Positions 21,576 to 33,743 of a stretch of 64,000 nucleotides of DNA are shown here, one piece after another. The notes under the pieces were generated by a model. The model was not told the DNA's origin, did no database searches, and saw nothing but the letters and a program-made list of their open reading frames with translations. The first letter of the stretch is position 1, and every line of letters starts with the position of its first letter. The stretch covers positions 622,441 to 686,440 of the forward strand of contig NW_003101662.1 of the NCBI RefSeq assembly GCF_000003855.2, given 5' to 3'. This stretch comes from Blastomyces gilchristii SLH14081. Lineage: Eukaryota; Ascomycota; Eurotiomycetes; Onygenales; Ajellomycetaceae. The translations under genes were made by a program, and so were the position numbers.

Positions 21576-23357
21576 GATGGGGTTGAGCGGCGGAGTTGGC
21601 TCCGTGAGGGTATGACGGGGGTATGGTATGGTTATCTTAAATTTTCTTAGTGCTAGGGGTTGAAGTTTACAATGTTGCTTAATTATGCCGTAGATAAATT
21701 TGAATATTTCCTCCAATCTTCGTTGAAGCCTTGATATTTTCTTCACCTGTTCCTCCTTCTCGTCAATAACGTTGGACAATGTTTAGTGCCATAAAATATT
21801 GACAAAACTAGTCATTCAAATATCCCTTCAACATATGCTCCCATCACCGGTCTGGCTTACCTGTCCTTGCGCATACCATGCGAAGGATGTCAAACCACGC
21901 CTACATTGTGGGTTTTGTACCAATCAATATACCCGTTCCCATAAACATAAAGTATGCCTCGATTATGCATAGCCCGGGGTTAGTAGTCCGTTAACTGCCA
22001 TCTGCCCTCTCAAGTTTATATACTACGGGCTTATTGATAGATAACTAGTCTAATTCACACTTTAGAAACGGGGTTAAGCAATAAGAAAAATATATCAAAA
22101 AATAAAAATAAAATAAAATAAAATAATAGATAAATAAATAGATAGATAGACAGATAAAATAATAGATAAATAAATTAAATAAATAAATAAAAGAAAGGCC
22201 ATACATACACTGAGAGAATGGGTAGCTGTCAATCTCCCCCTGAAAATCGTTGACGGTGAAATAAGACAAGGATTGCATTTATACATAACACTAAACAACT
22301 CATGCTAGAACGAGAAAAGAAGACGGCCACCCAATTGAGATGAGAGAAGATTTGTAGAGAGGATAAAGAAAAGAAAATAATAGCTTCGAAGAAAATGAAG
22401 AAGAGAATGGCAAAATGAGAGAAGAGATACGAAAGGGTATAGTGTGAGTGGTATATAAAAAGTAAATGTAAATAGGGAAAAAGATACAAAAGGGGGAGGA
22501 AAGAGAGACAAGGGGTAAAAATAGTTGTAGTCGAATTTTTGTAGAAGTATCGCAAAGGAGAGAAAAAGGGTGTTACAGGGTATAAGGGTCGTGCATATTG
22601 ATACCCAATTACATGTAAATAAGTTTGGAGAAGAGGTGATAATGAGGTGGAGGGAATGAAGAAGAGGACAAAATAGAAAGAGAAAAGAGAGGAACAGCTC
22701 CCCCAGTCGAGCCTCCATGCTATCAAAACAAGCCAACAAGCATCAAGAAAAGGGTGAGAGAAATAAATAAATGGCAGCGAAGAACAGATGAAAGAAGCAA
22801 AGGGAGTGGAAGCATAGAATTGAGGGTGCTCAGTGGGTGGGTGACGAGGAGGACAGGACGATGATAATGAGAAAGAAACGAGGGGGAAAAGTATATGAAA
22901 GTTATAAAAAAAAGATACGCTAATACAAAATCAAACTAAAAGAAAAATTGAAAATGAAAATGAAGAACGCATATCGGCTTGCCGCCTCTTAACCAACCAG
23001 CTACCACAGCGCTTGTATCAAAGAAAAGGCAAAGAGAAGAGAGGGAGGGAAAGGGGAGGAGGATCAAAAGAAGTTTTGTACTCTTTCACACATGTCCAAA
23101 AAAAGGGAATGAAGAAAATAAAACACAGAGAAAAAGTGAAGTCGTAGTTTTCAATAAACAAGATAGATAAGTAGATTGATGAATAAACAGAATGTATGAG
23201 GGAAAAAAATGAAAAAGAAAAAGAACATCCCGCAGACGAACAGGGCAGACATGATAATAATACGAATAATATGTGACAGGTAGCTCATTAAACCTTTCCC
23301 TCTACCCCTACCCCAATTTCCACCTCATCCAAAAAATCTAATCATGTAGTCCATATC
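21576..23357. other. Convergent intergenic region with long polypurine strand
   Basis: No supported gene. From about 22280 to 23250 the plus strand is overwhelmingly A and G, so open frames on the minus strand (for example 22229-22739) are low-complexity Phe/Leu/Ser runs. Microsatellite-like AAATA/GATA repeats occupy 22099-22193. The region probably includes the long 3' UTR of the downstream minus-strand transcription factor gene. Confidence 0.6.
22099..22193. repeat. (AAATA)n / (GATA)n compound microsatellite
   Basis: Interleaved AAATA, GATA and TAAA units over about 95 bp. Confidence 0.85.
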
Positions 23358-25595
23358 CTACGCACCATTCGCAACATTCCCAGCACCAACACCAGTATTA
23401 CCGCTGCTAGGTGCAACAAGCTGCTCCCGCAACCGTACGAGTTCTTCTTCTAGGCCACTCAAGCGGTCTTCCAGCGAACGTACGTACGACCATACCCTAT
23501 CTGGAGGAGGTGCAGAACCGCCGCCGGCGTTGGAGTGGTGCGATGATGATGATAACTGTCGTTGTCGGGAGAAGAGGTTGTTATTATTATTAGCGTTATT
23601 ATCGAGGGTGCTTAGATTCGGGCTTGCATTGATGCTGTTGTTGTGACTGTGGCTGTGGCTATGGTGGTGGTGATGGGATGGCAAGTGAAGGCTCTGTTGT
23701 GACTGTGATTGCGATTGACTGGGGTTGGGACTGTGCAGCGGGAACCGCGTGTCTGGGTTATTAAGGCTGTGCGGCAGTGGGAGTTGCGGTGCACCGGGTT
23801 GCGGTGCGGGGAGAATCTGTGCTGGCCCGCTGCTTGTCCCGGGGGCACCGTTTCGGCCAAATTGCTGCTGTTGTTGCTGTTGTTGTTGCGGCTGGTATTG
23901 GGGTTTCAAACTCGGCGAAAGGCCTCCACCACGCGAATGCTGTTGCCCACTATGATCCGACCCATGGCTTAGTTGACGTGTGGGCATGACGTTTGGTGAT
24001 AGCGGCTTGGGGCTTTCCGAGATATTGTTATGTGCGAAAACAGAGCTTGAGTGGCCTTGCGGTTGTGGTTGTTGGGTATTAAAAGCTAATGAAGAGCTAT
24101 TGGAGCCTCCGGGAGGGAAGGAGACGTTCCCGGATTGTGAGATAGGGGAAGGGGATGAGCTGGAGCCGGGGTGGCTAGTAACGGGTGGGAAGAGGCTACC
24201 TTGAGAGGGTCTCCCGGCTGCTAATGGCGGGTAAGTGCTAGATTGGTGAGATTGGAAAGTTACGTGCCCACCACCTGTGCTTGATGTCCGTTGCATAGAA
24301 TCTGGAGGATTGTGTTTTTTAATACTGGGCATGTTCATGCGCTTCTCCTCCTCTTCATCCATGCGGTCTGGCTCGGTGTACATAAGGCCTTCCATTCCAT
24401 CTTCTCCAACAGGGCCGCCTCCATCGCCGTATTCCTCATCCCCAAGGAAACTACCTAGACTAGAACGTCTCCCTGCGCAACCGCCTTGGCCCTTGTTATG
24501 CCGCGCTAATGCATCACCTCGAGCAAATCGGCGTCCACACTTCGGGCAGATATGTGGGCGCTCTCCAGTGTGAAGTTTTGTATGGCGCTTCAGGTCGTGT
24601 AATCGCCGGAACCGAGATTGACACGTCTGGCAAACATATGGTTTCTCCTGACTATGGGTGAGTAGGTGGCTCTTCAAATTATGGTGGCGAGTAAATTCCG
24701 TTGCGCAGTGGTGACATCTATGTTTCTTCGCGGATGGAGAACGTGGACTTCCTTTGTTAAAGCCAGCATGTGGCAAGCTCATTCCCCGTCGGGAATCGTT
24801 AATGCTTGATGCGGGCATCGGGACTGGGTAGGAGAAAGCTTTGTTCCCCTCTTCCATCATGATATCTTCCTCTCTGCGGCGCGACCGCTCGTTTTCCATG
24901 AGATTGGGTTCCTCAATAGGGCCAGGACTGGCAACAGTTCTGCTGTTCATCAAAGTGGTGGTCGTGCCCATACTTTCTCCGCCATCATAAGTGTCCGACA
25001 CACCGGCTGGGCTTGCCCGTCGTATATGACTATCCGTCCTTGGGTCGTTCGCAGATATATGAACCGATTTCTGAGCAACGACCACGGGCTCCGTTGATGC
25101 CGAGGTCGCCGAATCATGGGCGTTGTCTCTGATTTCGGTTGGCGCATTTGCGTTGGAGCTTCCGGCATCTCTGGGATTCTGTTGGCTAGTCTGTTGGACA
25201 GAAGCGCGCTCTCGCGATCCGTCACGACGATTCATGTCACTGGCTGTCGCTGGTTGCGGCGAGAGCCGTGAGGTCGTGGCCATGATTGGGGAGGGTGAAG
25301 TGCGCAGTCCCGCGCTGGCAATCGAGCTTAGACTAGATGAAACCTTTGGTTCCGCAGATTTTAGGAACGATATGGGGCCTTGTTTGGCCACGGTGGAAGA
25401 TGAAGACGATACGACAGGATTTTTTGATGTGGATGTTCGAGAGAGAGGGTTGTGGAAGGTGATTGGGTCCGAACTTGGATGAACAGGACCATCCATGAAT
25501 ATGTGGCTTTGAGCGCGAGAACCGTGCAAGACGGGATGTCGATGAGAATTCACGCTCTCGAGGGCGACAACACGAGCGGCTAATGCAGAGGTCAT
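23358..25595 (-). CDS. C2H2 zinc-finger transcription factor (three fingers, C-terminal coiled coil)
   Basis: Single exon, 745 residues from ATG 25595 (MTSALAARVVALESVNSHRH); the frame stays open to 25853 but that upstream part is hydrophobic and low in coding character, so I treat it as leader. Three fingers lie at about residues 293-373: CHHCATEFTRHHNLKSHLLTH, CQTCQSRFRRLHDLKRHTKLH, and a third starting CPKCGRRFARGDALARH and ending H-x5-C, i.e. a C2HC finger. TGEKP-type linkers join them (SQEKPYV, TGERPHI). Around them are Ser/Pro-rich stretches, poly-Q (about 570), Ser-Gln and His-Ser repeats, poly-Asn, and a C-terminal leucine heptad (VRSLEDRLSGLEEELVRLREQL, cut here to its core LEDRLSGLEEELVRLREQ) for dimerisation. 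Predicted nuclear DNA-binding regulator; I cannot assign an orthologue with confidence. Confidence 0.88.
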   Translation of the reverse strand: MTSALAARVVALESVNSHRHPVLHGSRAQSHIFMDGPVHPSSDPITFHNPLSRTSTSKNPVVSSSSSTVAKQGPISFLKSAEPKVSSSLSSIASAGLRTSPSPIMATTSRLSPQPATASDMNRRDGSRERASVQQTSQQNPRDAGSSNANAPTEIRDNAHDSATSASTEPVVVAQKSVHISANDPRTDSHIRRASPAGVSDTYDGGESMGTTTTLMNSRTVASPGPIEEPNLMENERSRRREEDIMMEEGNKAFSYPVPMPASSINDSRRGMSLPHAGFNKGSPRSPSAKKHRCHHCATEFTRHHNLKSHLLTHSQEKPYVCQTCQSRFRRLHDLKRHTKLHTGERPHICPKCGRRFARGDALARHNKGQGGCAGRRSSLGSFLGDEEYGDGGGPVGEDGMEGLMYTEPDRMDEEEEKRMNMPSIKKHNPPDSMQRTSSTGGGHVTFQSHQSSTYPPLAAGRPSQGSLFPPVTSHPGSSSSPSPISQSGNVSFPPGGSNSSSLAFNTQQPQPQGHSSSVFAHNNISESPKPLSPNVMPTRQLSHGSDHSGQQHSRGGGLSPSLKPQYQPQQQQQQQQQFGRNGAPGTSSGPAQILPAPQPGAPQLPLPHSLNNPDTRFPLHSPNPSQSQSQSQQSLHLPSHHHHHSHSHSHNNSINASPNLSTLDNNANNNNNLFSRQRQLSSSSHHSNAGGGSAPPPDRVWSYVRSLEDRLSGLEEELVRLREQLVAPSSGNTGVGAGNVANGA

Positions 25596-26476
25596 GTCAG
25601 CTTCAAGTGAGTGATGATGATTAGAATAGGTGTGCACGCGAGTGTTCTGGCGTAAGGAAGTGGTGAAGCGAACGAGGCGGGCTTGGAGCGGATTGGGAAT
25701 CCCAAACAGTAATATAAAAAAAAGGAGGCCGGGAGGTAAACAGGAGAAGAAGGCAGAGGATGACCACCTGTCCTCCAAATGGGGTAAAGCTACCAAGAGG
25801 CGTAGGCCGAATTGGCAAGCAGGATATAAAAATAGTAAATGAAGGGAAGGCAAAGGGCTAGCATGGATGTATTCAAATGCGAAGAGGGAGGCAGGGCCAA
25901 AAATGTGGAGTTAAGAAAGTACAAAAGGAAAACAAGCAAACTGGCACGGAACAGGGAAAACAACAGGTAGATAAAACCAAAGACGAAGAGACGAGGCTGA
26001 TCAATCGGCGCGCAAGGATTAAAAAAAGAACAAACAACATACGAAATCAAGAGCACAGGAACTCTTCAACTAGACTGGATTTTGGGACGGTGGGTGGGTT
26101 GATAGGGTGGGTGGGTGGAAGCGCATGAAACCAGCGGTGGCAGTGTGGCGCAAGCTGAGGGAATTCCGGGACTTTTTTTTCTGGTTTTCGCCCTCGTCTA
26201 TGGGTTGGGCTAGGCGGTGGTGGGAGGATTAACCAGCCAGGATAGGTGGAAGCGGCTGAAGGCTGGAAGAAGTAAGAGGGATGTGTCCATAGATAATATT
26301 AATTAGACGAAGGAGGAAAAAGAAGACGAAAAGGAGAGAAGAGCAGGAAGAACAAGAGACCCGAGGAGAAAGAAGAAAGGCAAAAAGGTGTATGCAAGTG
26401 TGAAGAAGTTAGGGCGATCTGGGGATAGCGCCGCTTGTTGTCTGGTCGGGTCGGCGAGGAGAACTTGACAGGAGAA

Positions 26477-26525
26477 CGGCGGGCGGCGGCGGCGGAGGAG
26501 GAGGAGGAGGAGGAGGAGAAGGAGG
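26477..26525. repeat. (GGC)n(GGA)n trinucleotide repeat
   Basis: GGC units followed by nine or so GGA units, in the presumed promoter or 5' leader of the C2H2 factor. Confidence 0.9.
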
Positions 26526-26966
26526 AACCTTGAGGCTGTTGGGCGGTCACGGGGACTGGCAGACAGAGAGACGTGGGAAGAAAGGCATCCAGGGGGGTCG
26601 GTCCAGTCGGGTGGGATGGCAGAGCCCAGAGTTCAGTAGTTCCGCTGATGAGAGGTATATAGTTGGAGAGCAATGGGACGCAGCACCATCTCCAGAGGGA
26701 GAGATATGGGAGGGAGAGCAAGGAAGACCAGCCAGCAGAGGGTGGCACAGAGGGGGGAGATGAAACGAGGGCGAGAGCGAGGGCAGAGCAGAGTAGTTAG
26801 CGCACAAAGGGGCTGGCTGTGGTGCACTCAGCGCCAGTAGTAGGGGGACGAAGCAAACCACGAATTGGTTGGGAGATTGTATGGAAGAAAGACACAATAC
26901 AGGCACGGCACAGGCGCGGGGGAATTGGGATAGCGATGCTGGGCATGGGATGTTTGGAGGTTGTGG

Positions 26967-27003
26967 TGGATGTTGTGGATGTTGTGGATGTTGTGGATGT
27001 TGT
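26967..27003. repeat. 9-bp tandem repeat (TGGATGTTG)n
   Basis: About four tandem copies of TGGATGTTG. Confidence 0.88.
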
Positions 27004-27406
27004 TTGTGGGTGTGGTTGGTGTGGTTGGTGATACTGGCAGGACGGAGACGGACAACGGAGGCCGCGTACTGGTTCTGTACGGTATATACATGTATTGAAA
27101 TATATTACACCACCCACAAAAATTGAGGCTCAGCTGCATCACCGCCATCGCCGCACTTGGGGACCACCGAGCGCAACTGGGCACAGCTGGGAGCTAGCTG
27201 CAAGCCGCAACCGGCCTAGGCGCTGCGGGGCACGGCACATGGCTGGCAGCCAGTGGCAGATGGCGGGCGGAGAAAAGTTGGATGTTCTAACGCGTACTGG
27301 TAACGGCTATGACGGGTAACTTACACATCGCTTCTGAGGCTCTGCGACGATTAACTTTCATTTATGCCGATTATCAATCCATCTGATATGATATGTGTAT
27401 AGTAAG

Positions 27407-27725
27407 TACTCCGTATCGTATCTACATACATACTCGGTATCTGATATCTTGACATATAAAAAAAAGCTGACGAAACGTCGTCGATTGCGATGCTATGTAT
27501 TCCCATTCCTCCCAATCCCGCGTTCGTTATTGCCCGCTCATGGCCTAACTCACTAGCCCTCAGCCAGCCGCCCCAAGCCTCCCGATTGGACTCCAACCCA
27601 CCAAATACGAAGGGAGCACAACCCCAACGAGGCTTGTGCTTGGGGGCTTCGGCTTCGCCAACTTCCTCAACGGCCCGGCATGCATGAATCAGAGAGAGAA
27701 CCGTCTTAAACTTTAGTACGGAGTA
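27407..27725. mobile_element. Candidate MITE-like segment with TACTCCGTA/TACGGAGTA ends
   Basis: A 319-bp non-coding segment starts TACTCCGTA (27407-27415) and ends TACGGAGTA (27717-27725), which are exact inverted repeats of each other. With a TA target duplication the terminal repeat would be CTCCGTA. The same 9-mer occurs singly at other sites in the window. The interior has no coding capacity. Whether this is a real miniature element or two independent copies of a frequent motif cannot be settled from one locus. Confidence 0.3.
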
Positions 27726-29812
27726 AATATGTTCCCCGATCGATTTTGGGGAGAGTGTAAAGCCACACTGAAATTATCCTAGCTCATGTGATCGTTAACT
27801 AGTTACGAATAGTTATTGCTACGCCTGAAGGAAACATCTGCAAAGAACTAGGCGAAGTTGAAAAAGGCTACGCGACTTTGTCGTGGATTCCTCGCTGGCT
27901 TGTGTCCGTGCTGCTGAATATAAACTTAAAAAAAAAAAAAAAAAGAAAAAAAAAAAGAGTCTACTTGATGGAAAAGGTCGGCCTCGTTTGGGCTCAAGGG
28001 ATGATCTGCATCGCTGACGCCTGCGAGGCATATCTTCCATTGTCGCCGCACCGCCATTGCATAAAAAGCCAATGACATTCGCATGGCGGCAAGCAGAATG
28101 CTTGTAGCTTCAGAATCACCAGCATTTCGACTTCATCTCGCTCAAGGCAACCAAGAAGACATTATTACAAGGCCAGGGCGGGCGGATGCGGTGTGGTTTC
28201 GCGCTATTTCCAAGAAGGGGGTCCGGAATCGGCGAGAGTTGCTTTCGTCGTTTGGGGGAAGATGGCGGGTAGCTGCGTATGGCTTATAAAATTCTTTTTC
28301 TCAGGCCCACATTCCATTATCTGGCACCGAGCCTCAAGATCTCATGCTATTTATCCTATCAATCAAGGCTGTCTGTCAGCGGCAATTTTTCCGACTGGCT
28401 TTGAAGCCCTTTGGTTTATCTAGATTCAGCTTAACTCTTTCCATTTTCTTCTTATCCCCAGTTGTCTTGTTTTCTTCTTATCCCCAACACAAAACAGAAC
28501 CTCCAACTCCTCAAGTGGATAGCATTTATCTTACCACCTCCCGTGCAGAAATCGCGAGTTAGCCGCCTGCCAAGGCTGGATGTTTTCTCTCTTAAGGAAT
28601 AATAAAAAAAAATGAAATACTACGTCATGGAAGCAAAGTTTTATTTGAAGCTTTTCCAAGCGTCTCGGAACTTGGAATGCTTGGAATGCTGAATATAGAA
28701 ACAGTCTGTAGATACGAGGGCATGCAGCCACCTGAAGAACCCAAAAATAACAAATGAAAAAATGAAAAAATGAAACACAATAAAAATGAAACACATACAC
28801 ACAAAGGCTTCCCTCTCAATTTTGCTTGGAACTCCCCCGCAAGGTTGACTTCCCCTGGGCTGTGCTGAGGAGTATTTCGTTTCGAGGAATGCAATCCAAG
28901 AACAAGAACAAGAACCCCACACGACACGGCCCCCCTGCGCCCCCGCCCCTCGTAAAAGCTCCTTGTTTCACGTTTTTTGCGTGCGGTGCGAGCTGCCGAC
29001 TGATCGACGGCGCAGGAACGTCGGAAAGCTTATTATTATGGTTATTTTTTTAATAACTGAAGTGAAGTGAAGAAAGGGAATAGCAGCTTATGACTCGGCA
29101 TTTCTAACTATCCTTATTCTATAGAAGCATAGAGTGTAGTACCCATAGACAGATGGGGGTCGCTGGGAATAACAGAATTACTTGTGAACAATGAATAGTA
29201 GCTATCCAGTCGCAAAACTGTTCAGCTAATTTTAGAATACGAAGGGAATCCAAGAAGCGGGTAAGTTATGCACAGAACAACAACAATAAATTGCATCAAC
29301 ATGCCATCTCACCTCGACTAGAGGATATCAACACAAGGTAGAAAACGCAGCTGCAGGCAGTGGTGGCCAAATTACAAAAGGCAAATGGTATAAAAGGAGG
29401 TGTACGTACTATAAGAGATAAAGAACATTAATAATAAAGAATAAGGCATAAATACACCAGGTCATGTCGTATAAATCATGAGCTCTAGATGTCGCTCACA
29501 AAATGCAAGGCAAGAAAGAAAGGAAAACATCGCTGAAAGGGTCAAAAGGCATGTCGGGGGGGTATTTACTGCGCCAAGTAAAAAATAAAACAAAATAAAA
29601 TAGACACAAAAAAAATAAATATAACTGAGAACGAATAGAAGGTATAGTAGAATAGTAGAAAAACCCTCAAATGTCAAATTTGAGAAACGTGACAAAAATA
29701 AGCAAGTAACTAACAATCAACGCTCCAACGGCCTGGTGAACGAGATTAGAAAGCTTTCAAAACCAAATTGACATAAATGGGATGAAACGAGATCCAAAAA
29801 ATGAGGACGTCC

Positions 29813-32800
29813 TCATCGAATAATCCCCTTCGCTGCATTTCTCTTTTTGGCATCTTCCAACGCCTTCCGATGTCGTTGTTGCTGCTCATCCTCCACTGCC
29901 CCAGGGCTATGTACAGGTGGGGTCTTTGGAGGGACGGGAGGGGGTCCTTCGGCGATTGGAGGCATAGAAGGGACCGGGGGAGGTGGGGACGATGATGATG
30001 CTCGCGGCAGGCCCTTCCGAACATCCCCACTAGAATTCGGCGCGGACAGGCTAGACCCTACTCTCCGGATGATATTTAGTGCTTCGCGAAGGTTGGCCAT
30101 TAGCGCCTCGTGGCCCATGCGCACGCTATCGAGGCGCGTCTGGAGGTCTTCGTGGATCTTGACGTCTTCTTTCTTTTTCTCCTCTTCGAGACGGTGGAAG
30201 ATGTCTGGGTCGGCGTTGGAGCCGCGCGCTTCTGAGACGGAGAGCTCGTAGTCTGCCTCGTTCAGCGCGCGGTCCGCTGCGCCGAAGCTCTGCAGGATGG
30301 ATTCGGAGTCTGTGCCGAGGTATTTGACGACGGCTAGGGCGGAGGCCATTATCTCTTCGATGTCAGAGGGCAATTTGCCCAGGATATTGATGTATTGTGC
30401 ATTGATCCTTTTCGCCTTGCCGGCGATGTCGTCGAGTAGGCCCTGGTTCTCGCCCAATCCACGCATGCTGGCATCGTCAAAGGCGTCCATGAGGGTATTT
30501 GCGCGGCTGTCCTTTTCCTTCGCAGCGTTCAGGATGTTGTTTGTTTCCATGGCATCAAAATCTTCATCCAGCTGCTTGAGGGCCGACGTCTCCCCGAGGA
30601 AAACGTAGTATCTGCGCTCGGCTTGTTTACGCCGCCTTTCTCGTTCTAGGACCGCTTCCGCTTGCTTGGCGTATCGAACCTCAAGCTTCTGGAATAGTTC
30701 TACGGCGATCTGCATTATGTGTGAAAGCTCATACTTTGTCGTCTTTGGCGAACCTGGTAGAAGGTCACTTGTTGCGGTATCCGCATTGAGCATGTCGATA
30801 GCTCGATCATACTGGGCTTGGAGCCTGGAAATATCGTCCTTCAGCCGGCTCTCTATCGGATTAAAAATATTTTCGAGGTAGTTTTCAAATTCCTTCCTTT
30901 CTTCAGTCAGTTGTCGTTGCGCTTCAGTCTCCCTAAACTCATCCTCTAAGACATTGATATCCGAATAACCGATCTCCTTATCATTAAAAAGGCCATCGAT
31001 ATGGTGCTCGGATTCCTCCTGTCTCACTCGACGCTGGCGGTCCAGTTCAGGCCGTCTGGCACGTGCCTGTTCATCCCATGCATTGATGGATTCTTGTATG
31101 AAGTCGAAATCATCCTGAACAGCTTCTAGTTCTTTGCGGAGTTCAATGACATCGGGGTTCGCAGCTGGGTTCGGGAGCGTTATAGGAACCATTTCTCGCA
31201 GAGCGTCAAAGATTGTTCTCTTGTTTCCTACCAACGATGCCTCCCCTGACAATTTTGAATGAGGGTCAGAGCTCTTATGTCGCCCTCTATAAGCGACGCT
31301 CTTCTCCCTAATAAGCCCGATAAACGTTTCACCGTGTTCCCCTTTCCCAATGGATGGGCGCTCTGTGGAGCCTGGACTAAAGGAATTGGCAGCTGGGTGG
31401 GAGAGTGTTCGGCCACTGGAGACGGATGCTTGTCTCAAAGCAGAATATGCCTGAAATGCGGGTCGATCGAAAGTCAGTGGTCCCGAGCCCCCTTGCGGCC
31501 CTTCAGCGTAACGGAATGGCGTGTAGACTGGTCTCGTCGGTTGGCTCAAGAGTGGGGCCAGACTCTGATTACGTGCAACGGCCGTGCTAGCTTCAGGGGG
31601 AACAGATATTGATCGGGGGAAATTCGCTATGGGGTTTCGACGAGAAGTTGCGCCGATACCATCCCTCGAAGCAAAGCTACTCTGCCGGATTCGAGTTTGT
31701 AAGGGTGGAGTTGGGTGAGATGCTGATCGATGAAGGCCGTCTCCTACGGTTGTCCCTCCCACTGGTTTCCCTCCTACCTGTCCATGCGCAGACAGCGCGG
31801 AAGCAAGTATCGGTCGGCCACCTGGACTGTAGGTTATTACGTCATCTCCCTCTTCCAATGGGACGCTAAGTTTGGAGGTGTTTAATTCCGGTATGGTTAA
31901 GGATTGCCTTCTGACAGAAAGATTCCTCGATGGTCTGGTATTTAGAGTGCTCGCTGCGTCTTCAATGCCATATAGGATTTCACGTAACTTAGCTTCCTTA
32001 TTGAGAAAATGGGTAAAAATTTTGAACCTCTCTTGGTCTGATTCGGCAGCCATTTCCTTCCGCAGCATTGTAACATATCGGCTCAAAGAAGACTTATACC
32101 AAGGATCAAGGTCTTCATACAGATCGACAACCTTTATTATAGTTTTTGGAGCTGCCTGGTCCGCCTTGGGAGTTGTTGATTGGGGACTCTCATGCCTGGG
32201 AGTATGAGGGCGGGGGGTAAGAGGAGATGGAATGTGAAGTTGTTCAGAGGTATGAGATGAAGACGATAGAGTCCTTTCTTTAGCCGCCGTTGTGTCAAGT
32301 GGAAGTATTTTCGGTGGCACTGGATTGGACCACGCTTGGATTACTCCATCTATTATCGTAGAATCGTCTGTCGAAATTACGGACGAAGTTACACTATCAA
32401 CTCGGTTGAGTGGTAGGGGCTTATCAGGACCATCTCTTGGGTAGGTGGCTGGGCTAACTGGTGGACTAGGAGAAGGCCTTCTGATGGATTCGGCCGTTGT
32501 ATGGCTCTGTGGGCTTTCTGCGGGATGTGTTTGAGCCCGCTTGTTCCCTCCACTCGAGGGATGTGGAGACGTTTCCGAAGGCAGCTCAAAAGTATTAGCC
32601 TTTTTGGGAGGCACGTCACACTTGAAATTGAAGGCAGCTGTGTCATCGATTTCATCATGCCGGGCAGAAAAATGCTCCCAGTCAGATGGGCCGCCCGAAC
32701 CTAATACCGATGCACTGGACACCACAGGAGGGGAGAGAGGAGTAACAGGAGCAGCTGATGTTGGAGTTAATGGAGGCGCATAGATGTTCGCATGATTTGT

Positions 32801-33743
32801 TGGAGGTGATAAAGCGGCTGTAAAGCCTGCAGGAGGAGTAGTCTGAGGCTGATCATGAACTCCATTTCCTGCAGGGGCATATTGACCTAACACAGACGGC
32901 CCAGAGGTTGTGGTTTGCGGGTGCTGTTGTTGTTGCGGGGGGTCGTAGTGATGGATTGGGGGCTTGTCAGAATATGATGGCTGTGACGCCCAGCCCTGGG
33001 AGAGTTGTTGCTGCTCTACTTGATAGGCTGGCGGCACAGGTGGTGGGGGAGGTGGAATTGGTTGATTACTCTGGAAGTTGGGATCTTGGAACGTCTGCCA
33101 AGGACCTTGCTGGTGCGGATAGTAAGATTGAGGTTCGGATACATTCATCGACAGGGTCTGTGGGTAAAATTGTTGGTTTGATAGGGGCGGAGAAGTAGAC
33201 GCGGGCACGGGTGCGGACCATGGAGTGGACTGTGCAGGCGATTGCGATTGCGATGGCGACTGCAATTGATCAAGCGCGCTTGAGGGGCGGGGCTAAAGGT
33301 TTCTAAGGTCAGCTTTTAAAATGACCAAAATATTCTTCTTTAAAACGAATTAGACATACCGGTAGCGGCGGACCTGTGGGCTGATGTCCATGGAGGCTGG
33401 ACTGATGCCGCTGGTGCTGCTGCTGCTGGTTATACCTGACACCCCATGCGGAAGTGTCACCACCACGAGAGAATCCTGAGTGGATATTCTGGTCTAACGA
33501 TGGAGAGTTTCCCGCCCCTGGCATCGGACCATAAGTCCCCGGATTATAGGAGGCGCCTGATTGCGACGCGCGAGGAGGAAGTTGGGGAGGGGGCGGGGGC
33601 GGGGGATGGTCCGCGGGCTGCCAGGGCGGACCAAGCGCCTGATTTGGCGGCGGCGGCTGCTGCTGCCATTCAGGTTGCGGCGTAGCGGGAGAATAGAAGG
33701 GTGGAATTTGGGGCGGTTGAGACCCAAACATATCTGGTTGCAT
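29813..33743 (-). CDS. Large proline-rich coiled-coil protein, function unknown
   Basis: Two exons, complement(join(29813..33292,33360..33743)), 1287 residues. Donor GTATGT and acceptor TAG join GPPLP-PRPSSALDQL in phase 0. ATG 33743 starts MQPDMFGSQPPQIPPFYSP. Residues 1-500 are Pro/Gln/Ser-rich and likely disordered, with PPPPPPVPPAY-type SH3/WW/profilin-binding runs. A short conserved-looking block KVVDLYEDLDPWYKSSLSRY and RFKIFTHFLNKEAKLREILY follows (about 510-570). After more disordered sequence, a long charged helical region (about 860-1210, e.g. RRVRQEESEHHIDGLFND, FENYLENIFNPIESRLKDD) predicts coiled coil. The C-terminus has another PPPPVPSMPPIAEGPPPVPPK run. The combination suggests a cytoskeletal or endocytic scaffold, but I do not recognise the family and assign no function. 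Confidence 0.8.

Larger units (their letters stand above)
25596..29812. other. Long intergenic / promoter-leader region
   Basis: Upstream of the C2H2 factor and downstream of the coiled-coil gene, both on the minus strand. From about 25850 to 26800 the plus strand is purine-rich, so the factor's transcript leader would be CU-rich. It contains (GGC)n(GGA)n at 26477-26525, a TGGATGTTG 9-bp repeat at 26967-27003, an A-rich tract at 27928-27958, and a 319-bp segment bounded by TACTCCGTA/TACGGAGTA (27407-27725). None of the short frames in 27.3-29.8 kb shows a domain or splice structure. Confidence 0.55.

Noticed and set aside
22229..22739. Overlapping minus-strand open frames of 144-165 codons
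   Set aside because: They are by-products of the purine-rich plus strand and encode only Phe/Leu/Ser low-complexity sequence.
25596..25853. Extension of the C2H2 factor to an upstream start at 25853
   Set aside because: The added 86 residues are hydrophobic and irregular, unlike the rest of the protein, while MTSALAARV at 25595 is a natural N-terminus.
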